Positions 19,201 through 27,777 of a stretch of 64,000 nucleotides of DNA are shown here, piece by piece. Numbering within the stretch: position 1 is the stretch's first letter; each line of letters starts with the position of its first letter. A program made the position numbers and the translations under genes. The DNA comes from Bacillus fungorum (lineage in GTDB: Bacteria; Bacillota; Bacilli; Bacillales; Bacillaceae_G), in NCBI RefSeq assembly GCF_002746455.1, contig NZ_NWUW01000022.1, positions 18,765 through 82,764 of the forward strand, given 5' to 3'. A model generated the notes under the pieces. The model saw nothing but the letters and a program-made list of their open reading frames with translations. It ran no database searches and had not been told where the DNA came from.

Positions 19201-22200
19201 AGCGAATGGTGAATTGGAGTTCATCTCTCGTATTGACCACCAAGTAAAAATCAGAGGGTTCCGTATTGAGTTGGGTGAAATCGAAAATGTGTTGATCGAG
19301 CATGAGAGTATAAAAGAAGCCGTGGCGATTGAACGTGAGGATGTGGTCAACGATAAACGTTTGGTGGCTTATGTCATCGCTGACAATGATAAGCAGCCTA
19401 ATCTTTCATCCTTACGTAGTCTGTTAAAGAGAAATTTACCAGATTATATGGTTCCATCAGCGATTGTTGTTATGGACAAATTTCCTTTAACGCCAAATGG
19501 AAAAATCGATCGACGCAAACTTCCGATTCCTAAGGGTACAGAATTAACAGGGAATCATGAGTTTGAAGCACCGCGTACTGAAATGGAGAAACAGTTGGCA
19601 GATATATGGTGTAATATCCTGCGCGTAAATCAGTTGAGCATCCATGACAGCTTCTTTGAGAGTGGTGGTCATTCCCTATTGGCGACTCAATTAATTTCCC
19701 GCTTGCGTAAGGAGCTCAATGTAGAATTGCCTTTGCGCAGTTTGTTTGAAAATCCAACGATTGCTGGTTTAGCAATGGAAGTGGAAGGACTGAGTCAAGC
19801 AGAGAAACCACTGCAACTTCCGCCGATTGAACCGAGGTCTGCTGAGGATTCACCTCTTCTTTCTTTTGCTCAGCAGCGGCTGTGGTTCCTAAATGAATTG
19901 GATTCAAACAGTGCGTTTTATAACATTCCAATTGGGTTCCGTGTAACAGGAAACCTAAATGTTTCTGCTCTAGAGAAGGCGCTTCATGACATCATACGTC
20001 GTCATGAAGTATTGCGTACCGCCTTTGCTAAGGTAGATGGAGAAGCGTTACAACAAATTCATCTAGATATGAATATAAATATGACCTTGGTAGAGATTGA
20101 ACATCTTTCTGATAAGGAACAAGAGGCACAGATTACCTTCTTTATCGAACAAGAATCTAAAAAGCCGTTTGATTTGCATACAGGTCCATTGTTGCGATTA
20201 GCTTTGATCCGATTGAAATCAAACGAACATATCCTACTGCTTACCGTTCATCATATTGTCTTTGATGTATGGTCGATGGATGTTTTTATGAAGGAGTTAG
20301 CAGCCTATTATGAAGCGTGGACGCAAGGTGGAAAGCTTGAGCTGCCAGAATTGCCGGTTCAATATGCTGATTTTGCTAATTGGCAACGACAGTGGCTACA
20401 AAAAGAAGTTATAGATAAACAGATCGACTATTGGAAACAAAAACTAGAGGGTGCGCCACCCGCTTTAGAACTTCCAACGGATCGACCACGACCGCCTGTG
20501 CAGACTTTTAACGGATCACATGAGACTCGGAATCTTTCTCGATCTTTGCTGAAAGCTTTGCAAAAAGTGAGTTACCAAGAAGATGCTACGTTATTTATGA
20601 CGATGCTGGCAGCCTTTCAAGTGGTGCTTTATCGTTATACCAATCAGCAGGATATATTGATCGGTTCACCGATTGCCAACCGTCAATTGTCTGAGGTAGA
20701 AGAGCTGATTGGGTTGTTTACCAATACATTGGTGTTGCGCACTCAAATAACGGAGAATATGAGTTTCCGAGAGTTATTAAAACAGGTACGTATCACAGCT
20801 TTAGAAGCTTATGAACATCAAAATCTTCCTTTTGAAAAATTAGTAGAAGAGCTGCAGCCAAACCGTGACCTGAGCCGTTCGCCATTATTTCAAATCATGT
20901 TGGCTTATCAAGACTTTACGTCGCAAGAGTTTATGATGGATGAAGTGGTCTTTGAAGGAATTGATATTGATAATAAGACTTCCAAATTTGATTTGACGCT
21001 ATTCGTTCAAGAGACAGAGTATGGACTAGCGACAACGATTGAGTACAATACGGACTTATTTGACCGAGCTACCATTCAACGCATGCTCGGACACTTAGAA
21101 AGATTGCTAGAGCAGGTGATTCAAAATCCTCACCAATCCATTACGGAGATACCGATGCTAAGTGAGCGAGAACAGCAGCTGCTCAATGATTGGAATGATA
21201 GGACATCTAATAAAAAGGTAGAACAAAGTGTTCACCGCATGTTTGAAGAGCAAGTGTTAAAAACACCATACGCGTCAGCACTACAGTTTGGAGAGCAGAG
21301 TCTTAGCTATTGCGAACTAAATAATCGTGCTAATCAGTTGGCACATTACCTTCGTAAAGCGGGAGTAGGTAAGGATTCACCTGTGGGAATTTGTTTGGAT
21401 CGTTCCATTGAAACGATCATATCTGTCCTAGCGATTCTCAAGGCAGGAGGAGCGGTTATATCGTTGGACCCGAATTTCCCAGAAGAACGCTTAGCCTTTA
21501 TCATAGGTGCTACTCAAGTCAACCTGGTATTGAGCCAAGAGTCATTGTCCAAACAGATTCCAGCTTTATCTTCAGCCCAAGTCATATGCCTAGACCAAGA
21601 ATGGCAGCGGATCGATGAAGAAAAGAGCGACAATTTATCAAGAGATGATACGCTAGATAGCTTAGCCTACTTGATTTACACTTCTGGCTCAACTGGGGAG
21701 CCAAAAGGTGTGGCTATGCCGCATCGTTCGCTTGCTAATTTAATTGCTTGGCAGCACAAAAATATTACATTAACAAGGCCTATGAAGACGTTGCAATTTA
21801 CATCCCTTAGCTTCGATGTTTCCTATCAGGAAATTTTCTCCACTCTATGTGCTGGTGAAGAACTTGTGCTCATTACAGAAGAGACAAGAAGAGATCCTGT
21901 GTTGCTATTGAACTATCTTGATGAAAAGAAGATTGAGAGACTTTATCTTCCGTTCATTGCCTTGCAACAACTTGCTGAAGCTGTAGTCAGTGGACAAGTA
22001 CAAGCGCCAACACACTTAGGAGAAGTAATTACAGCAGGTGAGCAGTTGAAAGTCACACCAAGTGTGAGGTATTTGTTTAAAAAACTAAACAACTGTACGC
22101 TGCATAATCATTATGGACCATCTGAAACCCATGTTATCACGACGATGGCTCTGACTGGGAATCCAGATGACTGGCCGCTATTGCCGTCTATTGGTTATCC

Positions 22201-23122
22201 AATAGATCATACACAGGTGTACATTCTTGACCGTCATTTGAATCCTGTTCCCATTGGGGTTCCAGGCGTTATGTACCTTGCAGGGGACTGCTTGGCAAAT
22301 GGATATCTCAACCGCCCGGACTTAACGGAGGAGAAATTCATTGGAAATCCATTCCGTGATGAGCCAAATGCTCGCATGTATTACAGTGGAGATTTAGCGC
22401 GCTATCGCCCAGATGGCAGTATAGAATTTTTAGGCCGTGTTGATGACCAAGTGAAAATTCGCGGTTATCGAGTGGAGCTTGGAGAGATTGAATCACTGCT
22501 TGCCCAACACCCGGAGGTACAAGAATGTGCTGTGGTTGTTCGTGAGGAAGTACCAGGGGAACAGCGTCTCGCAGCTTATGTGATCATGACGAACACTGAT
22601 ATCACTTCTGATTTCCGACAATATCTCAAAAAGTTTCTGCCTGAATATATGGTACCTTCTACTTTCACCTTATTAAAGAAAATGCCATTGACAGGAACAG
22701 GAAAAGTAGATCGGAAATCATTGCCGGCGCCAAAAAAAGATCATCTTCTGTCTACAACCTCTTATACAGCACCGCAAACGGAGCTAGAACAAACAATTTC
22801 TGATGTGTGGAAAGAAGTACTGGGCGTGGATAAGGTTGGATTGAAAGATAACTTCTTCGACTTAGGCGGCCATTCTCTACTCGTTGTAAGAGTGTGCAGT
22901 AGGTTGAGTGAGACACTGGATCAAGCAGTTCCAACCATGCACATGTTTCAATATCCAACGGTAGCCACCCTAGCTAATGCGTTGCATCAAGGAGAGCGGG
23001 AACACCAGGGAATGGAAGAGAAGGTAGATCGAGCAAAGAGTCGTAAGGAAGTTCAAAAAAAACAGAGACAGCGCAGACAACAGCGTGCTCAAGCTAAAAA
23101 GGAAAAGAGGGAAACGAGATGA
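10274..23122 (+). CDS. Four-module NRPS: (C-A-T)x4, predicted Val - X - Gly-like - Pro
   Basis: 4282 aa, started by AAAGGAG before ATG 10274. Condensation domains begin near residues 19, 1073, 2130 and 3190, with motifs HHIISDGWS, HHIVSDGWS, HHIIWDGWS and HHIVFDVWS (the last has V for G). Adenylation domains lie near 475-970, 1533-2033, 2594-3085 and 3650-4152, each followed by a carrier with GGHSL. Pocket residues read by alignment to GrsA: DAFWLGGTFK (matches the Val signature), DVSNFALIYK (unassigned), DIMQLGFIYK (closest to the Gly signature DILQLGLIWK, weak) and DVQYIAHVIK (Pro type). No epimerase, methylase or thioesterase is present, so these residues should stay L. A highly basic C-terminus (residues 4245-4282) may dock with the PKS. 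The stop overlaps the next start (ATGA). Confidence 0.95.
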   Translation: MSQSNDSVTVVHVNNTADEVFVFPMSSSQKRLWFIEEFKPSTVYNLPVALDITGPLHVSALEKSFQEITDRHESLRTTFAQVEEELVQIIHPSLQIQIPVIEAQEEDVVPLIKEEVAKPFDLKKGPLFRAVLIRLNPEKHVLFWNMHHIISDGWSMGVFHKELSTLYAAFSKREHSPLPELALQYVDFSEWHSKWLQEEEANEQLNYWKKQLAGDLPVLQLPTDRPRPVKQTFRGNYQVIDLPHELIHKLEQLGEKESVTMFTLFFAAYSTLLYRYTSQETLLIGTPIAGRNQKETEDLIGFFVNTLVLRLELKDDPTFLDVLQESRKVAYEAFDNQDIPFDKVVEAVQPQRDPGYSPIFQVMFAFQNSPMKPLELEGVTLAPRRVNNETAKFDLILFIEESKQGLQAVFEYNTDLFNDETIARMTLHYVTLLESAVSNPDQKISRMSMLTTSERKRLLTDWNNTTAEYPREKCIQDLFEEQVANTPDAVALKEGGKCLTYAELNHRANQLAHYLQKRGVSSQSMIGLSVERSIEMIIGMLGIIKAGGVYVPLDACYPEERLRFMLEDSNVSLLITQKDMMGRLPFDEDLTLTLDSEWDKISQESTENPVHGLTGEAPVYINYTSGSTGRPKGVVIPHRGVLRLVKNVNYVNLSSEETLLQFAPISFDAATFEIWGSLLNGAQLVIYPYEKASLEELGQVLQRYEISTLWLTAGVFHQMVEYHLEDLQGVRQLLAGGDVISPAHVRKVLDKLDGCCLINGYGPTESTTFTCCYPMDNVEQILKTVPIGRPISNTQVYVLDKSLQLAPVGVPGELYIGGDGLALEYLNRPDLTEERFIPDPFSDDSSSRLYKTGDLVRYLADGNIEFLGRADNQVKIRGFRIELGEIEAVLAQYPHVEDVVVMVHETTSGDKRLVAYVVSAQEHELAVKGLLHYVKDHIPEYMVPHIVVTKESLPLTPNGKVDYKALSALELENKDLTEAYIPPRTNVEEEIALVWSQVLDIRRIGIHDNFFDLGGHSLVATLVVSRLREVFDICLDVRSIFTYPTVATLAVYIEGQKGSEKTFTEGISPVGQRENLPLSFAQQRLWFVDQWQSHTRHLYNIPLVYEMQGRVHVKALKQSLSEMVRRHESLRTTFKDMDGKIVQVIDSYTEFKSTMIDLSNEPKSEREQRAKAILKKEAHYVFDLSQGPLFRVTLIKLEEEKYLLMLNLHHIVSDGWSNKIIMEELSALYESISQGKDSPLEKLPFQYADYAVWQREWLKGDRLEEQMSYWKKQLGGELPILQLPTDRPRQKEMTFQGKLKRFELSRALYRKLKQLSQQSGASLFMTLLAAFKVLLYRYTGQQDLLVGSPIAGRNHEGIEKMIGFFVNTIVFRTNVSSEQTFLELLENVREISLDAYTYQNVPFERLVEELQPDRDASTSPLFQVMFAMLNTSSSSLTLPGLSVTSVELEHDIAKFDLTLNVMESEDRLEVSIEYNSNLFDEETISRMGQHYQAILDGIVDSPEYTIGQIPILTEMEQQKFLTDWNEFNHKADAPDTLAVHFETRVAQSPDAVALIYGNRQLTYREVNKLANQLAYHLRERGVEANQLVGIMAERSLEMVIGIFAILKAGGAYLPIDPHLPEERIQYMLKDSGVKLLLTQEIWQKHVAFAGEVLNLEDEKLYQGDATDLKPLSKLNDLAYVIYTSGSTGKPKGVMVTQRNVLHILYALEQLYPFNESDVYLLKTPFTFDVSVSELFGWIQGGGKLAILEPQAEKDPVRLFEAIKDYQVTHVNFVPSMLHSFLESLKDKLPRKLPALRYVFSAGEALKKETVKTFFELFEGVRLENLYGPTEITIYASHFSVEEMQRESSIPIGKPLPNTKAYVVDENLQLQPLGVPGELCISGLGVTKGYLNREGLTEEKFVPVPWAVDERMYRTGDLVRWLPNGDLEYLGRMDDQVKLRGFRIELGEIQATLESHAAVRESVVVVREDQLQDQRLVAYIVVQPNQALATSELRHFLKRKLPEYMVPSVFVTLDEMPLSPSGKVDRKALPMPKVEGVVSGKYTAPRNPIEEIIAGIWNQVLGVNQVSIQDNFFEIGGHSLLATQVLSRLRIAIGIEVPVHAIFNYPTIAELASHIDTTKQEENEIAIEAVPRGQHLPLSSSQKRLWFLNQMEMENKHVYNIPLALRLQGELDLAVFEESLNEIVRRHEILRTTFVENGEQIEQVISPFKAMSVPFIDLSREPVEERETKANSLIQQEVLYEFDLSQGPLFRASIIRLQPEKYILLLNLHHIIWDGWSHDVFMRELSILYRARLAKEVEKLPELPIQYADFAAWQQGWIESEEVTKQINYWKEQLQGQPPLLPLPTNHQRPSVQTYRGDIYRIEIPERVTALLKNVSKEEGTTLYMTLLAAFKVLLYRYTDQEDLSVGSPVANRNQRTIENLIGYFVNTLVLRTQVAGTMTYRELLKHVREVALEAYAHQDVPFEKLVEELNVERNLSYSPLFQVMFMLQNTSAVEVELPGLEIEDIEIDRPSAKYDLTLFIAEKDDRLTGVFEYNTDLFDEHIIAQMADSFYTLLEGIVAHVEERIDHLPVVSAKEKKKLIIDWNDTKKDYPLEKRMHQFFEEQVKKNPKALAVVFDEEALTYEQLNCRANQLARHLQTQGVKAGTLVGIYMERSLEMLVSLLAVFKSEGVYVPLDPSYPQERVSFMLEDSKTRVILTHQDLATQIPEHGAQVVYVDQDWETISLEPNHNLECYGPNDSLAYTIYTSGSTGKPKGVQIRNDALTNYLLAANEHLELQEQDRFLAVTTISFDIAGMELYLPLMMGACVIIAKREEATNGECLAELLTTSEATVMQATPATWQMLLQAGWEGHRQLKVLTGGEALPLNLANQLLERSAGVWNFYGPTEATIYSTISKVEPGENWVSIGRPIANTSIYVLDRQLNPIPTGVSGELYIGGEGLAAGYLNRPALTRERFVDDPFSDKVNAKMYRTGDLVRYRANGELEFISRIDHQVKIRGFRIELGEIENVLIEHESIKEAVAIEREDVVNDKRLVAYVIADNDKQPNLSSLRSLLKRNLPDYMVPSAIVVMDKFPLTPNGKIDRRKLPIPKGTELTGNHEFEAPRTEMEKQLADIWCNILRVNQLSIHDSFFESGGHSLLATQLISRLRKELNVELPLRSLFENPTIAGLAMEVEGLSQAEKPLQLPPIEPRSAEDSPLLSFAQQRLWFLNELDSNSAFYNIPIGFRVTGNLNVSALEKALHDIIRRHEVLRTAFAKVDGEALQQIHLDMNINMTLVEIEHLSDKEQEAQITFFIEQESKKPFDLHTGPLLRLALIRLKSNEHILLLTVHHIVFDVWSMDVFMKELAAYYEAWTQGGKLELPELPVQYADFANWQRQWLQKEVIDKQIDYWKQKLEGAPPALELPTDRPRPPVQTFNGSHETRNLSRSLLKALQKVSYQEDATLFMTMLAAFQVVLYRYTNQQDILIGSPIANRQLSEVEELIGLFTNTLVLRTQITENMSFRELLKQVRITALEAYEHQNLPFEKLVEELQPNRDLSRSPLFQIMLAYQDFTSQEFMMDEVVFEGIDIDNKTSKFDLTLFVQETEYGLATTIEYNTDLFDRATIQRMLGHLERLLEQVIQNPHQSITEIPMLSEREQQLLNDWNDRTSNKKVEQSVHRMFEEQVLKTPYASALQFGEQSLSYCELNNRANQLAHYLRKAGVGKDSPVGICLDRSIETIISVLAILKAGGAVISLDPNFPEERLAFIIGATQVNLVLSQESLSKQIPALSSAQVICLDQEWQRIDEEKSDNLSRDDTLDSLAYLIYTSGSTGEPKGVAMPHRSLANLIAWQHKNITLTRPMKTLQFTSLSFDVSYQEIFSTLCAGEELVLITEETRRDPVLLLNYLDEKKIERLYLPFIALQQLAEAVVSGQVQAPTHLGEVITAGEQLKVTPSVRYLFKKLNNCTLHNHYGPSETHVITTMALTGNPDDWPLLPSIGYPIDHTQVYILDRHLNPVPIGVPGVMYLAGDCLANGYLNRPDLTEEKFIGNPFRDEPNARMYYSGDLARYRPDGSIEFLGRVDDQVKIRGYRVELGEIESLLAQHPEVQECAVVVREEVPGEQRLAAYVIMTNTDITSDFRQYLKKFLPEYMVPSTFTLLKKMPLTGTGKVDRKSLPAPKKDHLLSTTSYTAPQTELEQTISDVWKEVLGVDKVGLKDNFFDLGGHSLLVVRVCSRLSETLDQAVPTMHMFQYPTVATLANALHQGEREHQGMEEKVDRAKSRKEVQKKQRQRRQQRAQAKKEKRETR

Positions 23123-26100
23123 GTAATTTTGATCAATCCTATGAATCAGCGATTGCTATTGTAGGTAGTACGGGGCGTTTTCCAGGTGCAAAAGATATTT
23201 CCGCATTTTGGAATAATGTGCGTAATGGTATAGAGTCGGTTACATTTCATACAGATGAAGAATTAAAGACAGCTGGTGTAGCCGAGGAAAACATTCAAGA
23301 CCCTAACTATGTAAAAGCAAACGCCATGTTAGACAACATTGAGTTTTTTGATGCCGCGTTCTTTGGATATACGCCACGCGAAGCATCGATGATGGATCCG
23401 CAACAACGTTTCTTTTTGGAAGGCGCTTGGGAGGCGCTGGAAAATGCGGGATACGATCCTGAAAGGTATGACGGATTAATCGGTGTATATGGCGGTGCAG
23501 CCTTAAACACCTATATGATTCTCAACTTGCTTTCCAACCCAGACCTCATTAAAAACGTAGGCGAGTTCCAAACCATGATTGGAAATGATAAGGACTTTTT
23601 ACCAACGCGGGTGTCTTATAAATTAAATCTTAAAGGGCCAAGTGTGAACATCCAAACAGCGTGTTCTACCTCCTTGACCGCTGTGCATATGGCTTGTCAA
23701 AGCTTATTAAATGGTGAATGTGATATGGCATTGGCGGGGGGCGTTTCCATCAAGGTGAGTCAAGGTGAAGGTTATCCGTATCAAGAGGGGGGGATTTCCT
23801 CTCCTGATGGTCATTGCCGTGCCTTTGATGAAAACTCCCAAGGCACTGTTTTTGGAAGTGGAATGGGCATTGTTGTGCTAAAGCGGTTAGAAGATGCGAT
23901 AGAAGATGGTGATTCTATCCAAGCAATCATCAGAGGTTCAGCGATCAACAATGATGGCGATATGAAAATTGGTTATACCGCTCCGAGTGTAGATGGACAG
24001 GCAGAAGTTATCACGGAAGCCTTGGCTGTGGCAGGTGTCTCTCCTGACACGATTGGCTATATTGAAACACATGGTACAGGTACTCCACTTGGTGATCCGA
24101 TTGAAATTATGGGATTAACCCGTGCATTCCAAGCCGATACAGACGAAAAACAATTCTGTCCAATCGGCTCTGTCAAAACCAATATTGGACATTTAGATGC
24201 CGCAGCTGGTGTGACAGGGTTAATTAAAACGGTTGAATCTCTCAAGCATAAAGAAATAGCACCTAGTCTGCATTTTGAAAAACCAAATGCCAAGATTGAA
24301 TTTGAAAATAGTCCTTTCTATGTAAATACAACATTGAAAGAGTGGGCAACAGGCGAGGAACCTCGTCGGGCCGGGGTAAGTTCTTTTGGAGTTGGTGGCA
24401 CCAATGTCCACGTGATCTTAGAGGAAGCCCCTGTTGTGTCGTCATCAGACGACTCGAAAGCATGGAAATTATTCGTTTTATCTGCGAAAACGGAAGCAGC
24501 ACTGGAAGAAGCGACTGAGAGATTGCGTGATTATCTCAGCAAGCAAACGGATATAAATTTGGCAGATGCTGCCTATACTTTACAAATTGGACGCCGTGCT
24601 TTTGAAAAGCGTCGTATGATTGTGTGCCGCAATCGCGAAGAAGCCATTCAAGCGTTGGAGGATCCAAAACGAATTTCTACACATGAGGTTGCACAGGATG
24701 AACAACAGCCTGTTGTATTCATGTTCCCAGGTCAAGGAGCCCAATATGTAGACATGGGACGCGAGCTATATCAGAGTGAGGTGCTCTTCCGTAAAGAGGT
24801 GGATCGTTGTGCGGAAATTTTAACGGAGCATATAGGCTTTGATATTCGCACCTTACTATATCCTGAGGAATGCGAGGCAACGGAGGCTGCTAGTAAGCTA
24901 AAACAGACACAGTATACACAGCCTGCTTTATTTGTCATTGAGTATTCGCTTGCCAAACTCTGGATGGCATGGGGCATTAAACCCGATGCCATGATTGGAC
25001 ATAGTGTCGGGGAGTATGTGGCGGCTTGTTTATCTGGAGTCTTTTGTCTAAAAGATGCGTTAGCATTGATTTCGATGCGAGGTAAGATGATCCAGCAATT
25101 GCCGCAAGGCTCTATGTTAGCGGTACCGCTGCCAGAGCAAGATATACAGCCATTACTGGGAAAAGATTTATCAATCGCTGCCATTAATGGACCAGCATTG
25201 TGTGTTGTATCTGGGGAGACTGAAGTAATTAAGAGTTTTCAAGCGAAATTGGAGGCGCAAGATATTGAGGCCGTGATCTTGCATACCAGTCATGCGTTCC
25301 ATTCTAAAATGATGGACCCGATCTTGACTTCTTTTGAAGAACTTGTAAACAATATAAAGAAACAAGAACCGACTATTCCATACGTATCCAATCTTACAGG
25401 AACCTGGATTCAAGAAGGACAAGCGACAAGTCCAGAATATTGGGCACAGCACCTAAGACAAGCTGTGCGCTTTGCTGAAGGGATAGAAACATTACGAGAA
25501 GACAGCCCTGTTTTTCTAGAAGTAGGACCTGGACGTACATTAAGTATGTTGACGAAGCAGCAAAAAGTGGAGCCGCATCATGTCATCACATCTATGCGTC
25601 ATGTAAACGATAAAAAGGCGGAAGATTTGGAATTTTTGATGAGTTCAATTGGGAAACTTTGGTTGAATGGTGTAGAAGTAGATTGGGAGTCTTTATACCA
25701 GGACGAAAAGCGTTATCGCATTGCTATGCCAAGCTATCCATTTCAGCGTCAACGCCACTGGGTGGAGCCAAATCAGGTGATAGTTGCTAAACGAGACACG
25801 CAAAAGTTAATGGATAAAAAATCCAATCGCTCTGAATGGTTCTACAGGCCTACATGGAAACAATCACCGCTTCCTGTTCCAATCAGAGAAACGGGAGATG
25901 AGACCGTGATTGTATTTACTGATAAATGGGGTCTTCATGTCCAAGTGGCAGAACAATTGCAGTCCAAATTTAAAGAGGTGATTACAGTAAAAGCTGGAGA
26001 GGCCTTTGACCAGCAAGGGTCTGCTTATACAATTAATCCTGCGGAGCGCAACGATTACCAGATGCTGATTCAATCACTAGACCAACTTCCGAGCACGGTT

Positions 26101-27777
26101 TTGCACATGTGGGCAGTTAAGGTGACATCAGAGCAGAAGCGGCGCTTGTCTGACTTTGAACAGACACAAGATCTTACTTTTAATAGCCTTCTCTATTTGG
26201 CGCAAGCATTTGGCATTCAAAACACAGAGGACCAAATTCGTTTGATGGTCGTAACCAATAATGTACAAAGTATTTTAGGCGATGAAGTGTTGTATCCAGA
26301 GGCTTCTATTATCGCAGGTCCTGTGCGTGTCATCCCACAGGAATATCCAAATATTGACTGCAGCCATGTCGACATATCTATCTCGGCAGAAGACGTCAAC
26401 TGTCAGCAGCGTTTGGCAGGACAAATTGTTTCGGAAGCCACATCGTCTGCGAAGGATACTGTGGTGGCCTATCGTGGGAATTATCGCTGGCAACAAACGT
26501 TTGATGCCGTACCGTTACAGAAAACAGAACTTGAAGAGAACCAGTGGCGTCAAGGTGGCGTTTACCTTTTGACAGGTGGTCTTGGTGGCATCGGGCTTGC
26601 GATTGCGGAAAAGCTAGCAAGCGATTTTCAGGCCAAGCTGGTATTAATCGGACGCTCTGGTCTGCCAGATAAGCAAGAATGGAAGCAATATCTTACTAAT
26701 CATGGTGGGGAAGATCGTATCAGTCAGCGCATAAAAAAGATACAGAAGCTTGAGGAATTAGGAGCAAAAGTGTTGACTTTCCAAGCCGATGTATCTGATG
26801 TAACAGAGCTACAATCCGTGGTAAGTGCGGCAGAACAGCATTTCGGAAACATCAATGGTGTCATCCATCTGGCAGGGGTTCCAGGTGCAGGACTTATCCA
26901 ATTGAAAACCCCAGAAATGGCGGCGAATGTATTAGCGCCAAAAGTAAAAGGGGCCTTAGCTTTGGATGAGGTATTAAAAGGAAAAGAGCTAGACTTTATA
27001 ATTTTGTTCTCTTCTTTATCAGCCATTTATGGCGGATTAGGTCAAGTTGATTATGCAGCAGCGAACAGCTTTTTAGATACTTTTGCCCATTATCACCATG
27101 CGCAGCAAAATAGACTTACCATCTCTATCAACTGGGGACAATGGCAGTTTGATGATTGGCAAGGAGCAGCATTGCCTACGGCAACTGTATTCCAAGAAGA
27201 ACTGAGACAAAATCGTGAAACTTTTGGAATGACTTTTGAAGAAGGAATTGATGCGCTTTTCCGTACTTTATATGCCCAACAACCACAAATGGCTATTACG
27301 ACGCAGGATCTACATGCACTGATTGAACAACATGAAGAATGGAAGACAACAAGCGCCTTTGAACAATTGGAAGCCATCGGCGGAGTTTCTAATAAGTTAG
27401 ATACTGTTCGCATCTCTAATAATCTCTCAATGTCTACAAATGAAGAGATTACAAAAATTTGGAAAGAGCTGTTTGGAATGGAGCAGATCAGTATCCATGA
27501 TGACTTCTTTGATTTGGGTGGGCACTCTTTATTAGCTGTACAGCTTCTCGCGCGTCTGCGCGAGGTGTTCCAGGTGGAGTTATCTCTTAATCAACTATTT
27601 GAAGCACCAAGCATTGCAGGCATAGCTGAATGGATTTCTAAAATAGAACTAGAAAGCTTAGAAGATGATGAATTGGAAAGCTTGCTAGTAGAGATCGAAT
27701 CCTTGACAGATGATGATATCGAGGATGAGATCGCAGCGGCGATTCATCTCGATGAGGAGGATGATGGCCATGAGTGA
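23119..27777 (+). CDS. Type I PKS module KS-AT-KR-ACP (malonyl-specific)
   Basis: 1552 aa. It elongates the peptide with one malonate and reduces the keto group. KS (residues 8-435) has the active-site cysteine in TACSTSL and both histidines (ETHGTGT, NIGHL). AT (530-830) has GHSVGEY and HAFHS, the malonyl-CoA signature. The KR has TGGLGGIG (near 1152) and the catalytic SSLSAIYGGLGQVDYAAAN region with Ser, Tyr and Asn; no LDD motif was seen. ACP (1440-1508) has DLGGHSL. No DH, ER or MT. The acidic tail (ESLEDDELESLLVEIESL and following) looks like a donor docking segment. It overlaps the previous gene by 4 bp and the next by 8 bp. It should add a beta-hydroxy C2 unit after proline. Confidence 0.95.
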   Translation: MSNFDQSYESAIAIVGSTGRFPGAKDISAFWNNVRNGIESVTFHTDEELKTAGVAEENIQDPNYVKANAMLDNIEFFDAAFFGYTPREASMMDPQQRFFLEGAWEALENAGYDPERYDGLIGVYGGAALNTYMILNLLSNPDLIKNVGEFQTMIGNDKDFLPTRVSYKLNLKGPSVNIQTACSTSLTAVHMACQSLLNGECDMALAGGVSIKVSQGEGYPYQEGGISSPDGHCRAFDENSQGTVFGSGMGIVVLKRLEDAIEDGDSIQAIIRGSAINNDGDMKIGYTAPSVDGQAEVITEALAVAGVSPDTIGYIETHGTGTPLGDPIEIMGLTRAFQADTDEKQFCPIGSVKTNIGHLDAAAGVTGLIKTVESLKHKEIAPSLHFEKPNAKIEFENSPFYVNTTLKEWATGEEPRRAGVSSFGVGGTNVHVILEEAPVVSSSDDSKAWKLFVLSAKTEAALEEATERLRDYLSKQTDINLADAAYTLQIGRRAFEKRRMIVCRNREEAIQALEDPKRISTHEVAQDEQQPVVFMFPGQGAQYVDMGRELYQSEVLFRKEVDRCAEILTEHIGFDIRTLLYPEECEATEAASKLKQTQYTQPALFVIEYSLAKLWMAWGIKPDAMIGHSVGEYVAACLSGVFCLKDALALISMRGKMIQQLPQGSMLAVPLPEQDIQPLLGKDLSIAAINGPALCVVSGETEVIKSFQAKLEAQDIEAVILHTSHAFHSKMMDPILTSFEELVNNIKKQEPTIPYVSNLTGTWIQEGQATSPEYWAQHLRQAVRFAEGIETLREDSPVFLEVGPGRTLSMLTKQQKVEPHHVITSMRHVNDKKAEDLEFLMSSIGKLWLNGVEVDWESLYQDEKRYRIAMPSYPFQRQRHWVEPNQVIVAKRDTQKLMDKKSNRSEWFYRPTWKQSPLPVPIRETGDETVIVFTDKWGLHVQVAEQLQSKFKEVITVKAGEAFDQQGSAYTINPAERNDYQMLIQSLDQLPSTVLHMWAVKVTSEQKRRLSDFEQTQDLTFNSLLYLAQAFGIQNTEDQIRLMVVTNNVQSILGDEVLYPEASIIAGPVRVIPQEYPNIDCSHVDISISAEDVNCQQRLAGQIVSEATSSAKDTVVAYRGNYRWQQTFDAVPLQKTELEENQWRQGGVYLLTGGLGGIGLAIAEKLASDFQAKLVLIGRSGLPDKQEWKQYLTNHGGEDRISQRIKKIQKLEELGAKVLTFQADVSDVTELQSVVSAAEQHFGNINGVIHLAGVPGAGLIQLKTPEMAANVLAPKVKGALALDEVLKGKELDFIILFSSLSAIYGGLGQVDYAAANSFLDTFAHYHHAQQNRLTISINWGQWQFDDWQGAALPTATVFQEELRQNRETFGMTFEEGIDALFRTLYAQQPQMAITTQDLHALIEQHEEWKTTSAFEQLEAIGGVSNKLDTVRISNNLSMSTNEEITKIWKELFGMEQISIHDDFFDLGGHSLLAVQLLARLREVFQVELSLNQLFEAPSIAGIAEWISKIELESLEDDELESLLVEIESLTDDDIEDEIAAAIHLDEEDDGHE

